A stretch of DNA of 6,538 nucleotides from Clostridiales bacterium (GCA_021203115.1 JAJQBV010000242.1:1-6538), one strand, 5' to 3'; shown: positions 1-6,538, counted from the stretch's first letter. Program-made: numbers and translations. The notes: generated by a model from the letters alone, not told the origin.

Positions 1-444
1 GTCCCCAAGGACGGCCACATCGCCATCTTTGACCGGACATGGTACGGCCGTGTCATGGTGGAACGGATTGAGGGATTCTGCACCCGTGCGGAGTGGCAGC
101 GCGCCTATCAGGAGATCAATGAGATGGAAAAACAGTTCGTCGACCACGGCGCCATTGTCCTGAAATTCTGGCTACAGATCGACAAGGATGAGCAGGAGCG
201 CCGCTTTAAAGAGCGGATGGAGACCCCGGAAAAACAGTGGAAGATCACCGATGAGGACTGGCGCAACCGCGAAAAGTGGGATGAATACGAGAAGGCGGTG
301 GATGAGATGCTGGTCCGCACCTCCACGATGGCAGCTCCGTGGATTATTGTCGAGGGAAACAACAAATATTACGCCCGCGTCAAGGTGCTGCAGACCGTGG
401 TGGATGCCATGGAGGCGCGGCTGGCAAAATATCCGAACGCGTAA
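1..444 (+). CDS. pap: Polyphosphate:AMP phosphotransferase (PPK2 family), C-terminal part, 5' end outside window
   Basis: Reading frame 1 is open from the first base to the TAA at 442-444, giving 147 residues; the start lies upstream of the window. The visible part opens with the PPK2 Walker B region FDRTWYGRV (residues 10-18 of the fragment) followed by ERIEGF. Further on come LKFWLQIDKDEQERRFKER, WKITDEDWRNREKW, and near the end PWIIVEGNNKYYARVKVL, all typical of the catalytic C-terminal domain of class II (two-domain) PPK2 proteins. Known members use inorganic polyphosphate to phosphorylate AMP to ADP in the cytosol, linking polyphosphate stores to nucleotide pools. Class II proteins are about 500 residues with two fused PPK2 domains, so roughly two thirds is probably missing. 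A single-domain PPK2 acting on another nucleotide cannot be excluded from the fragment, but the lid and C-terminal motifs favour the AMP enzyme. The next gene starts 43 bases downstream and may have its own promoter. Confidence 0.92.
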   Translation, partial: VPKDGHIAIFDRTWYGRVMVERIEGFCTRAEWQRAYQEINEMEKQFVDHGAIVLKFWLQIDKDEQERRFKERMETPEKQWKITDEDWRNREKWDEYEKAVDEMLVRTSTMAAPWIIVEGNNKYYARVKVLQTVVDAMEARLAKYPNA

Positions 445-449
445 TCTTG

Positions 450-478
450 TTGCCAAACACTTCAAAATTTTGTAGAAT
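450..478 (+). promoter_or_regulatory. Candidate sigma-A promoter for the ABC exporter operon
   Basis: TTGCCA at 450-455 and TAGAAT at 473-478 are separated by exactly 17 bases; each matches 5 of 6 positions of the -35 and -10 consensus. The gap between the phosphotransferase stop and the ABC gene is conspicuously AT-rich compared with the coding sequence. Transcription would start near 485, only about three bases before the ATG at 488. A 10-bp perfect palindrome, CAAAATTTTG (463-472), fills much of the spacer and could be an operator half or chance. This is a prediction by eye; no regulator gene is in the window. Confidence 0.45.
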
Positions 479-487
479 AAACGGGTT

Positions 488-2302
488 ATGAAAAATTCAG
501 AAAAAGACACTACACAATTTCAGAAAAAGGACATGCTGTTCCTCTTTATGCGGGGAGCAAGCGGCTATTTTGTCTGCGCGATCCTCTTTGCCTGCCTCTC
601 CGCGCTGGCAGACATGATCCGTCCGAAAATCATCGAGTACACGGTGGACGGCATTCTGGGCAACAGCGCAGATTCGATTCCGGATTTTATTCTGTCGTTT
701 TTTGCCGGGCGAGGCGGTCTCGCATGGCTGCGCTCCCACCTCTGGGTACCGGCGTTGGCCGTCATCGCCGCCACACTGGTTGCGGTCGCGCTGCGCTACA
801 TATACGAGATGTGCGTGGTCAAGGGAGGAGAAAATTTTGTCTGCAATATGCGCGACCATCTTTTCTCCCATCTGGAGCGCCTCTCCGCGGACTGGCACAG
901 CTCCCATCAGACCGGCGACATTCTCCAGCGGTGCACCACCGATGTGGAGGAGGTCAAAACCTTTCTGTCAGAGCATTTTGTCAAGCTGTTTTCCATGATC
1001 ATGACCATCCTTCTGGCGCTGGTCTTCATGTTCCGGATCCAGTGGCAGTTAGCGCTCATCGCGCTTGCTAGCGTGCCGGTCATCGTCGGCATCTCCTTCT
1101 GGTTCCACAACGGCATCGGCAGAGGGTTTAAAGACTGCGATGAGAGCGAAGGCGTCCTCTCCACCATCGCGCAGGAAAACTTAAGCGGTGTCCGCGTCGT
1201 CCGCGCCTTCGGCAAGGAGCGGTCGGAACGCGGAAAGTTCCGGACGCAGAACCAGATCGTGACGGACAAGTGGGTCGATCTCGGCCGGTTTATGACGATT
1301 TTCTTTTTCTTCATCGACTTTTTAAGCGGACTTGTCCTGCTGCTGACTCTGGCTGTCGGCACGGTCATGTGCGTCCGCGCAGACCTCACCGTCGGAGCGC
1401 TCCTCGCGATGATCTCCTATGTGACGATGCTGCTGCGCCCTGTCCGTATGCTCGGACGCATCCTGAGTGAAATGAGCAAGACCGGCGTCTCCATCCAGCG
1501 CCTCTATGAGATTATGTGCGCCCCTCTGGAGGAGGACGCGCCGCAGAGCACGGAAGCGCCCATGGACCGCGACATTGTCTTTGACCATGTCAGCTTTTCC
1601 TATCCCGGCCAGCCCGGCCTGCTCCACGATATCAGCTTCACTGTTCCCGCGGGCACGACTCTCGGCATTCTCGGCACGACCGGGAGCGGCAAGAGCACGC
1701 TGATTCAGCTTCTTACGCGGTTCTACGAGCTTCCGCCGGAAAACGGAACAATCACCGTAGGCGGCGTGGATATCCGCAATATGCCTGCCGCATGGGTGCG
1801 GAAGCATATCGGCTATGTGATGCAGGAGCCGTTTCTTTTCAGCCGCAGCATTGCCGAGAATATCGCGATCACGCAGGGGCAGCCGGACGAAGCTCATGTC
1901 CGGGAAGCAGCGGATATGGCCGCGCTCTCCGCAACGATCCGGAACTTTCCGAAGGGATACGATACCTATGTGGGTGAGCGGGGCATGACGCTCTCCGGCG
2001 GGCAGAAGCAGCGCGCCGCCATCGCACGCGCCCTGACACAGAATGCGCCCATTCTGGTCTTCGATGATTCCCTCTCAGCGGTCGACGCGGAAACCGATGC
2101 GCAGATCCGCGGTAATCTGAAGAAATTTATGGGCACGGCGACAGTAATCCTGATCAGCCACCGCATCACGACCCTGATGGCTGCCGATCAGATTATCGTC
2201 TTAAAGGACGGCCGGATCGTGGATTCCGGGACGCACGAAGAGCTGATTGCACGGCCGGGGCCCTACCGTGACATCTATGATATTCAGGAGGCGAATGAGT
2301 GA
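488..2302 (+). CDS. ABC exporter half-transporter, heterodimer subunit with degenerate catalytic site (Asp at Walker B)
   Basis: A 604-residue fused half-transporter: membrane domain about residues 20-320 with six predicted helices (near 24-46, 83-104, 163-185, 187-207, 267-293, 302-318), then an ATPase domain. Motifs visible: A-loop Tyr372, Walker A GTTGSGKS 396-403 (Lys402), Q-loop Gln446, signature LSGGQ 502-506, Walker B ILVFD 522-526, D-loop SAVD 530-533 and switch His558. The residue after Walker B, normally the catalytic Glu, is Asp527. In heterodimeric exporters such as TM287/288, LmrCD and BmrCD this marks the subunit contributing the non-hydrolytic Walker A/B but the good signature. 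It should pair with the product of the overlapping next gene to export a hydrophobic compound, drug or possibly a peptide; the substrate cannot be read from the sequence. ATG 488 is the first start after an in-frame TAG at 473 and has no recognisable Shine-Dalgarno site; Met16 (533) has an AAAAAGG only two bases away. No signal peptide or peptidase domain is seen. Confidence 0.95.
   Translation: MKNSEKDTTQFQKKDMLFLFMRGASGYFVCAILFACLSALADMIRPKIIEYTVDGILGNSADSIPDFILSFFAGRGGLAWLRSHLWVPALAVIAATLVAVALRYIYEMCVVKGGENFVCNMRDHLFSHLERLSADWHSSHQTGDILQRCTTDVEEVKTFLSEHFVKLFSMIMTILLALVFMFRIQWQLALIALASVPVIVGISFWFHNGIGRGFKDCDESEGVLSTIAQENLSGVRVVRAFGKERSERGKFRTQNQIVTDKWVDLGRFMTIFFFFIDFLSGLVLLLTLAVGTVMCVRADLTVGALLAMISYVTMLLRPVRMLGRILSEMSKTGVSIQRLYEIMCAPLEEDAPQSTEAPMDRDIVFDHVSFSYPGQPGLLHDISFTVPAGTTLGILGTTGSGKSTLIQLLTRFYELPPENGTITVGGVDIRNMPAAWVRKHIGYVMQEPFLFSRSIAENIAITQGQPDEAHVREAADMAALSATIRNFPKGYDTYVGERGMTLSGGQKQRAAIARALTQNAPILVFDDSLSAVDAETDAQIRGNLKKFMGTATVILISHRITTLMAADQIIVLKDGRIVDSGTHEELIARPGPYRDIYDIQEANE
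2286..2291 (+). promoter_or_regulatory. Ribosome binding site inside the end of the first ABC gene
   Basis: AGGAGG lies within the last codons of the upstream ABC gene. It is 10 bases before the ATG at 2302 and 7 bases before an in-frame GTG at 2299, so both starts are possible and the proteins would differ by one residue. The ATG gives a TGATG stop/start overlap, typical of translational coupling between subunits made in equal amounts. I prefer the ATG, though the GTG has the more ideal spacing. Confidence 0.65.
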
Positions 2303-4125
2303 TGAGTGAAAAAAGCAATGAAAAAATCATCCATCTGAAGTGGTTTGGCCTCCCGCAGATCTGGGATCTGGTAAAGGCACACAAAAAAATGATGCTGGCC
2401 GTTCTGATTGCCATGGGACTCAGCAGCGTCATCGACGTGATCCTGCCGCTCTTCCAGAACTACGCGATCAACCATTATATCGGGGAACAGACGCTGGACA
2501 CGCTCCCTGCCATGGTCACTCTCTATGTCGTTGTCCTCCTGCTCTACGGACTGGTCAACTCCATCGGGATCTACTATGCTTTTAAGGCGGAGGTTGTGGT
2601 GGACCGCGATATCCGGCAGAAATGCTTTGACCATGTGCAGACCCTGTCATTCAGCTATTTTAACCAGAACAGCACCGGGTATATCCACTCCCGCGTCATC
2701 TCGGATCCCAACAAGATCGGGATGATCATCAGTTGGGGATTGATGGATGCCTCGATCACCATCGTCTACCTGATCGGCATTTTCATCATCATGTTTTCCC
2801 TGAATCCGGTGCTCGGCGGCCTGCTTCTGATCGTCCTGCCTCTGGAAATTCTGGCGACCGTGTATTTTTCCCGCCATATCACCCGGGAAAACCGCGCGGT
2901 GCGGGAAATGAACAGCGTCATCACCGGCGATTTCAATGAGGGAATCACCGGGGCAAAAACGATAAAATCGCTGGTCATTGAAGACCGGATGCAGCGGGAC
3001 TTTGAACACGACACCTCCTCCATGCGGGCGGCCTCCGTCCGGGCGGGGCGCTACCGTGCGCTCTTCCGCGCCGTGATCGTGTTTTTCTCCAGCATTGCCC
3101 TCGCGCTCGTACTCTGGCGCGGCGGAATCCTGAACACGAAAGGGCTGCTCCTTCTCGGAAACATGGCGGTGTTTATGAACTATGCCACCTCCATGAACGA
3201 CTATGTGCAGGATCTGGTCAATGTCATCTCCGAGCTGATCCAGACACAGGTCAACGTGGAGCGGATCAATACCCTGCTGCACACCAGATCCGATGTCTCC
3301 GATACGCCGGAGGTCATTGAAAAATACGGGGATACCTTCTCACCGAAAAAAGAGAACTGGGAACCGCTGCACGGCGATATTGAATTTAAGGATGTGACAT
3401 TCTGCTATCCGGACGGGGAAGAAAAAGTGTTGGAGCACTTCAATCTGAAGGTGCCGCAGGGCTCCATGGTCGCCATCGTCGGCGAGACCGGTGCGGGCAA
3501 AAGCACGCTGGCCAATCTGGTCTGCCGCTTCTATGAACCGACCGAAGGGCAGGTGCTGATCGACGGGCGCGACGCCCGGGAACGAAGCCAGCTCTGGCTG
3601 CACAGCCACATCGGCTATGTTCTCCAGACACCCCACCTGTTTTCCGGAACCATACTGGACAACCTGCGCTACGGGAATCCGGATGCCGACATGGAGGAGA
3701 TCGAGACGGCGGTTCGCCGCGTCCACGCGGACGGCATCATCGCAAACATGGAGCACGGCTATGAAACTCAGGTAGGCGAGGGCGGCGACCTGCTCTCCAC
3801 CGGGGAAAAGCAGCTTTTAAGCTTCGCGCGGGCGCTGCTGGCCAACCCGCAGATTCTGATCCTCGACGAGGCCACGAGCAGCGTGGACACTCTGACGGAG
3901 AAAGCCATTCAGGAGGCCATCGTCACCGTGACAAAGGGACGAACCAGCTTTATGATCGCCCACCGCCTCTCCACGGTGCGGGATGCGGATGTGATTCTGG
4001 TCATGCGGGACGGAAAGATCGTGGAACAGGGCACACACGAAGAACTGCTGGCAGCACAGGGGTATTATTACCGCCTGCACCGGCAGCAGTTTGTGGAGGA
4101 TGCGGTGACGGCGCATCTGGGATAA
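2302..4125 (+). CDS. ABC exporter half-transporter, heterodimer subunit with catalytic Glu and degenerate signature
   Basis: A 607-residue half-transporter counted from ATG 2302 (608 if GTG 2299 is used). The membrane domain has six predicted helices near residues 26-48, 67-92, 142-164, 166-187, 253-271 and 280-300. A linker containing PKKENWEPLHGDIEF precedes the ATPase domain. Motifs: A-loop Tyr369, Walker A GETGAGKS 394-401 (Lys400), Q-loop Gln442, signature region LSTGE 498-502, Walker B ILILDE 518-523 with catalytic Glu523, D-loop SSVD and switch His554. The signature departs from LSGGQ at two positions, Gly to Thr and Gln to Glu. Together with the upstream subunit this leaves one competent ATP site (this Walker A/B plus the partner's LSGGQ) and one impaired site, as in known heterodimeric multidrug-type exporters. 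The one-base gene overlap and internal Shine-Dalgarno site support co-translation. An inner-membrane exporter is expected; its substrate is unknown, and the absence of any nearby lantibiotic, bacteriocin or regulator gene gives no hint. Confidence 0.95.
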   Translation: MSEKSNEKIIHLKWFGLPQIWDLVKAHKKMMLAVLIAMGLSSVIDVILPLFQNYAINHYIGEQTLDTLPAMVTLYVVVLLLYGLVNSIGIYYAFKAEVVVDRDIRQKCFDHVQTLSFSYFNQNSTGYIHSRVISDPNKIGMIISWGLMDASITIVYLIGIFIIMFSLNPVLGGLLLIVLPLEILATVYFSRHITRENRAVREMNSVITGDFNEGITGAKTIKSLVIEDRMQRDFEHDTSSMRAASVRAGRYRALFRAVIVFFSSIALALVLWRGGILNTKGLLLLGNMAVFMNYATSMNDYVQDLVNVISELIQTQVNVERINTLLHTRSDVSDTPEVIEKYGDTFSPKKENWEPLHGDIEFKDVTFCYPDGEEKVLEHFNLKVPQGSMVAIVGETGAGKSTLANLVCRFYEPTEGQVLIDGRDARERSQLWLHSHIGYVLQTPHLFSGTILDNLRYGNPDADMEEIETAVRRVHADGIIANMEHGYETQVGEGGDLLSTGEKQLLSFARALLANPQILILDEATSSVDTLTEKAIQEAIVTVTKGRTSFMIAHRLSTVRDADVILVMRDGKIVEQGTHEELLAAQGYYYRLHRQQFVEDAVTAHLG

Positions 4126-4184
4126 GGATTCTTTTATTTTTTATAGAGGGGCCCTACTCTTTTCGTTTAATAACAACTGAAAAA
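4126..4184. other. Convergent intergenic gap with only a weak hairpin
   Basis: This 59-base AT-rich gap separates the converging stop codons of the ABC operon and the GH112 gene. The best structure I can find on the plus strand is AGAG (4145-4148) pairing with CTCT (4157-4160) around an eight-base loop GGGCCCTA, followed by TTT CG TTT. A four-base stem is too weak to call a real intrinsic terminator. On the minus strand the same hairpin is followed by an A-rich stretch, so it would not serve the GH112 gene. A self-complementary GGGCCC (4149-4154) sits in the loop. Confidence 0.3.
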
Positions 4185-6350
4185 TCACAACTCGTACCAG
4201 ATGATTTCGTTTGCCTCGAGATGGACGTCATAGCTGCTGCCGTCCCCGCGGTAGACGGTCGTATCCTGCGGTTCGTAGGTGTTGTTGACGACGCAGTATT
4301 TTCCGTTTTTCACGTAAGCGTGGACATCGACGTTGCAGTTTTCGGAGTACCATTTTTTCAGGTTTTCTTCGTCGCCGCAGCTCCAGAGGATGCTGCGGTA
4401 GAGGATGCGGCTGTTCTCAAAGGAGTAGGGCAGTCCGCTGATGTAAACGGCGTGTCCGGCGCCGAAATCGTGAACGGCCATCTGCACCTCCTTCTCGCGC
4501 TGAACCAGAACCGTGGTGTTCTCCAGCGCGTACATACTCTTTTTCCCTTCGCCGAAGTCCACCTCGTGACTGCAGTCCTGCAGGATAAAGTGATCCTCGT
4601 GGTTTTCCCAATTATATTTATCATAGTTCAGAGTGAAACCGGTCTCTTTCTCCACGCCGAGAATATTGGCCAGTTGGATGTAGCGGCCCTCGTGCTGATG
4701 CCCGGTGGGCTCACCCACGCCGATGAATCCGCCGCCCTCGTAGACGAAGCGTTTGACGGCCTCCGCAATCACAGGGTCTGTCCACTCCGCCCCACCGGTG
4801 TGCGCCGTGTCTCCGTCACCCACATTGATAATGACATCGATATCCCCAAGCAGCTCCGGGTCATTGCGAATATCGTCAAAGCTGATAAAGCGCACGTCCA
4901 GCGGCGCGCCGCTCAGCGCCTCGATCACCCCGGCATAGCTGTAATTCTGTTTCTGATAGAGCGCGTGGTGTACCATATGGCAGCCCCATGCGCGCATTTT
5001 TCCCCAACTGTTTAAAACCGCAACCGTCTTCGCGCACCACGGCGTTGTCCCCTTCGCGTTCTCGTAAAGAAGGCGGAACTCATCGCAAACACTCTCGATG
5101 TAATCCAGAAAATCCGGGAACTCACAGGCCAGCTTCAGATATCCGCCGTATCCGATCCGGTCGATCGGTTTCCGCAGGATCGCCCGCCGGGCCGTCACCC
5201 AGTTGACCTTGGCCTCCTTCACCGGATCCCCGCCCTCGTGGAAGGTGTCCGGAAAAAAGTACGGCAGGAACCGCCCCTCGCGGTAACGGACGCCCTCAAC
5301 ATCACTGATGAGGCGAAGCGTTGAGCCGTTGCCCACACTGCCCACCAGAGCATCAATTCCGATCCCGGCAAACTCCTCCATAAAAGGCTCCGTGCCGATC
5401 CAGTGGTCGCCCAGAAACATCATGGCCTCCTTGCCCTCCTCATGGATAATGTCCACCATCTCCTTGGCGAGCTTTGCCACCTCACGCCGCTGGAAAGCCT
5501 GAAAATCCTTGTATTCTTTGGACGGAATGCGATACTGGTTGTTAAAATACCCCTGATCGATAATGTACTCCGGCCGGAAGGGATAGCCAGCCTCGCGCTC
5601 GAACTGCTCCAGAATATAGGGGCTTACGCTAGCCGAATAGCCGTACCAGTCCACATATTTTTCCCGCGCCAGCTCATCAAAAACCAGCGTGAACTGGTGG
5701 AAAAAGGTCGTAAAACGGATGACATTCACATGCGGGTTTTCCCGGCAGAATCTGCGCAGCCGCTCCATACTGAAGGCGTGCGTCTTCGGCTGGCGGACAT
5801 CAAAGGTGATCTGATGCTCCACATCCTTCCAGTCATTGACGACCGCGTTGTACATGTGAACCGGATCCCACATGATGTAAGCCAGAAAGCTCACCGTATA
5901 GTCGCGAAACGAAATGGCCGGATCAATCGTCACATCGCCGGAATCCTCGTCATAGGACCAGTCCTGCACCGGCACCACCTCTCCCGTCGTGCGGTCGATC
6001 ACCTCCCACCACCGGCGGATGTCGTCACGGCAGTTCACCGCCAGCATCTCCGGATAGATCCCCTCCATCAGATGGATGGACAGCTTCTCCTCAACCGCCG
6101 TGCGGAATTTTGTCATAATATAGCACTGCTGAATCTCCTCCGGATGCGCCTTCGCCCACGCGTTGTCCTTCCGGATCGTGTAATAGGTAGCGTACACCTT
6201 CGCGCCCACCTGCTTTAACTCCTCCGGATAGTCTGTTCCGTCACAGTCGCGGATGGCATCCGCGCCCCACCGTTTCAGCAGTTCCAAAGTCTCCGGAACC
6301 ACATCCATATCTGTCGGTATCGTCACCTGTCCTGTCAGTTTCTTCGCCAT
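4185..6350 (-). CDS. gnpA: GH112 1,3-beta-galactosyl-N-acetylhexosamine phosphorylase (GNB/LNB phosphorylase)
   Basis: A complete 721-residue protein, the usual length for GH112. The family reversibly phosphorolyses beta-galactosides: galacto-N-biose or lacto-N-biose I plus phosphate gives alpha-galactose 1-phosphate and GalNAc or GlcNAc. There is no signal peptide, so it is cytosolic. Layout: catalytic TIM barrel about 1-440, alpha/beta middle domain about 441-660, small beta domain at the C-terminus. Seen here are IRDCDGT (33-39) with Arg34, MYNAV with Asn168, IRFTTFFHQF with Arg212, LGDHWIGTEPF (313-323) with Asp315, and Arg360/Phe366. With a constant offset of two, these match residues I recall from the Bifidobacterium longum enzyme (Arg32, Asn166, Arg210, general acid Asp313, Phe364). 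Pro163 and Ser338 also match its acceptor-side residues. This favours N-acetylhexosamine acceptors; the related D-galactosyl-1,4-L-rhamnose phosphorylase activity, also GH112, is less likely but not excluded. No sugar transporter, N-acetylhexosamine kinase, galT or galE is in the window. ATG 6350 follows a strong Shine-Dalgarno site. Confidence 0.95.
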   Translation of the reverse strand: MAKKLTGQVTIPTDMDVVPETLELLKRWGADAIRDCDGTDYPEELKQVGAKVYATYYTIRKDNAWAKAHPEEIQQCYIMTKFRTAVEEKLSIHLMEGIYPEMLAVNCRDDIRRWWEVIDRTTGEVVPVQDWSYDEDSGDVTIDPAISFRDYTVSFLAYIMWDPVHMYNAVVNDWKDVEHQITFDVRQPKTHAFSMERLRRFCRENPHVNVIRFTTFFHQFTLVFDELAREKYVDWYGYSASVSPYILEQFEREAGYPFRPEYIIDQGYFNNQYRIPSKEYKDFQAFQRREVAKLAKEMVDIIHEEGKEAMMFLGDHWIGTEPFMEEFAGIGIDALVGSVGNGSTLRLISDVEGVRYREGRFLPYFFPDTFHEGGDPVKEAKVNWVTARRAILRKPIDRIGYGGYLKLACEFPDFLDYIESVCDEFRLLYENAKGTTPWCAKTVAVLNSWGKMRAWGCHMVHHALYQKQNYSYAGVIEALSGAPLDVRFISFDDIRNDPELLGDIDVIINVGDGDTAHTGGAEWTDPVIAEAVKRFVYEGGGFIGVGEPTGHQHEGRYIQLANILGVEKETGFTLNYDKYNWENHEDHFILQDCSHEVDFGEGKKSMYALENTTVLVQREKEVQMAVHDFGAGHAVYISGLPYSFENSRILYRSILWSCGDEENLKKWYSENCNVDVHAYVKNGKYCVVNNTYEPQDTTVYRGDGSSYDVHLEANEIIWYEL

Positions 6351-6354
6351 TTCT

Positions 6355-6360
6355 CCTCCT
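6355..6360 (-). promoter_or_regulatory. Shine-Dalgarno site of the GH112 gene
   Basis: Read on the minus strand, AAAAAGGAGGAGAA directly precedes the ATG at 6350. The AGGAGG core (6360 down to 6355) is four bases from the start codon, slightly close but a perfect match to the anti-Shine-Dalgarno sequence. It fixes the start codon; no upstream in-frame alternative is better placed. Confidence 0.75.
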
Positions 6361-6407
6361 TTTTCCGCTCCGGTGCATCGTTCCGTGCAGTATATCTCTC
6401 ACCCATG

Positions 6408-6436
6408 ATTTTAGCGTATAATTTTCATCGCGGCAA
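6408..6436 (-). promoter_or_regulatory. Candidate sigma-A promoter of the GH112 gene
   Basis: On the minus strand TTGCCG (6436-6431) and TAAAAT (6413-6408) are 17 bases apart, matching 4 of 6 and 5 of 6 consensus positions. Transcription would begin near 6401, leaving a leader of about 50 bases that contains the Shine-Dalgarno site. The region further upstream is very AT-rich and holds other TATA-like words (for example near 6470 and 6395), but I found none with a well-spaced -35 partner. Confidence 0.4.
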
Positions 6437-6503
6437 TCAGTTTTTCAGAAAGCCGGATAAAATCTTATAAATGGAATATATTTTGAAAGGTTAAAACAAA
6501 TTT

Positions 6504-6518
6504 ATTATTCTGAATAAT
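6504..6518. repeat. 15-bp perfect inverted repeat upstream of the GH112 gene
   Basis: ATTATTC-T-GAATAAT is a perfect 7-1-7 inverted repeat about 70 bases upstream of the candidate -35 of the GH112 gene. It could be a binding site for a dimeric regulator of this gene or of a divergent gene beyond the window edge. It does not fit the Fur, PerR or Zur box consensus although the 7-1-7 geometry is the same. In such AT-rich sequence a chance palindrome is possible. Confidence 0.3.
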
Positions 6519-6538
6519 TTCACATGATCGGCAGATAC

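Noticed and set aside
1322..1897. Long minus-strand open frame inside the first ABC gene (also 2647-3282 in the second)
   Set aside because: Both overlap conserved membrane and ATPase domain sequence, have Arg/His/Asp-rich translations without motifs, and are antisense shadows.
533..2302. Alternative start of the first ABC gene at Met16
   Set aside because: Not chosen because the AAAAAGG before it is only two bases from the ATG, too close for normal initiation; kept as an open possibility in the findings.
488..4125. MsbA-like lipid flippase or peptidase-containing bacteriocin exporter
   Set aside because: Homodimeric MsbA has two intact sites, unlike this pair. No N-terminal C39 peptidase domain is present and no precursor-peptide gene is nearby.
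4145..4168. Intrinsic terminator after the ABC operon
   Set aside because: Only four base pairs form around an eight-base loop, and the following T run is broken by CG; not strong enough for a terminator call.
4221..5015. A 264-codon open frame on the plus strand opposite the 3' half of the GH112 gene
   Set aside because: Low-complexity, valine- and alanine-rich translation with no recognisable motif, fully covered by conserved GH112 sequence on the minus strand.
5403..6218. A 271-codon open frame on the plus strand opposite the GH112 gene
   Set aside because: It lies wholly inside a well-supported GH112 coding region on the other strand, its translation resembles no family I know, and no start signal was identified for it. 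It is a by-product of GC-rich codon use.
6361..6538. Catabolite-responsive element or riboswitch in the GH112 leader
   Set aside because: I looked for a cre-like TGNAANCGNTNNCA and for a paired structure with a T run; neither is present in convincing form, and the predicted leader is only about 50 bases.
1..6538. A single novel system joining polyphosphate kinase, ABC exporter and GH112 phosphorylase
   Set aside because: The three blocks have separate signals and opposite orientation in part, and all belong to well-known families with unrelated roles; proximity is the only link.

Overview
The window looks like ordinary chromosome from a fairly GC-rich, probably gut-associated Clostridia member (Lachnospiraceae-like). 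That guess rests on the gene families, strong AGGAGG ribosome sites and the combination of a heterodimeric ABC exporter with a GH112 phosphorylase; no marker gene is present to prove the taxonomy. Coding density is high. I see no mobile element, CRISPR array, RNA gene or phage gene.

Plus strand, left to right: positions 1-444 are the C-terminal 147 residues of a polyphosphate:AMP phosphotransferase (PPK2 family), cut by the window edge. A 43-base AT-rich gap carries a good-looking sigma-A promoter. Two ABC half-transporters follow (488-2302 and 2302-4125), joined by a one-base TGATG stop/start overlap. Each has a transmembrane domain followed by a nucleotide-binding domain. Their ATP-site motifs are complementary: the first has Asp at the catalytic-Glu position but a perfect LSGGQ, and the second has the Glu but a degenerate LSTGE signature. 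This is the pattern of an asymmetric heterodimeric exporter (TM287/288, LmrCD, BmrCD type), so the two proteins should work as one pump.

Minus strand: positions 6350-4185 encode a full-length (721-residue) GH112 phosphorylase of the galacto-N-biose/lacto-N-biose type. It is a cytosolic enzyme that splits beta-1,3-galactosyl-N-acetylhexosamines (mucin-core and milk-oligosaccharide disaccharides) with phosphate. It converges on the ABC operon across a 59-base gap without a strong terminator. Its 188-base upstream region (6351-6538) is AT-rich and holds a strong Shine-Dalgarno site, a candidate promoter and a 15-bp inverted repeat.

The three transcription blocks show no functional link beyond proximity. 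I did not find a previously undescribed system. The points most worth a second look are the asymmetric ATP sites, the nearly leaderless layout of the first ABC gene, and the stand-alone GH112 gene whose recalled active-site positions all match the bifidobacterial enzyme.
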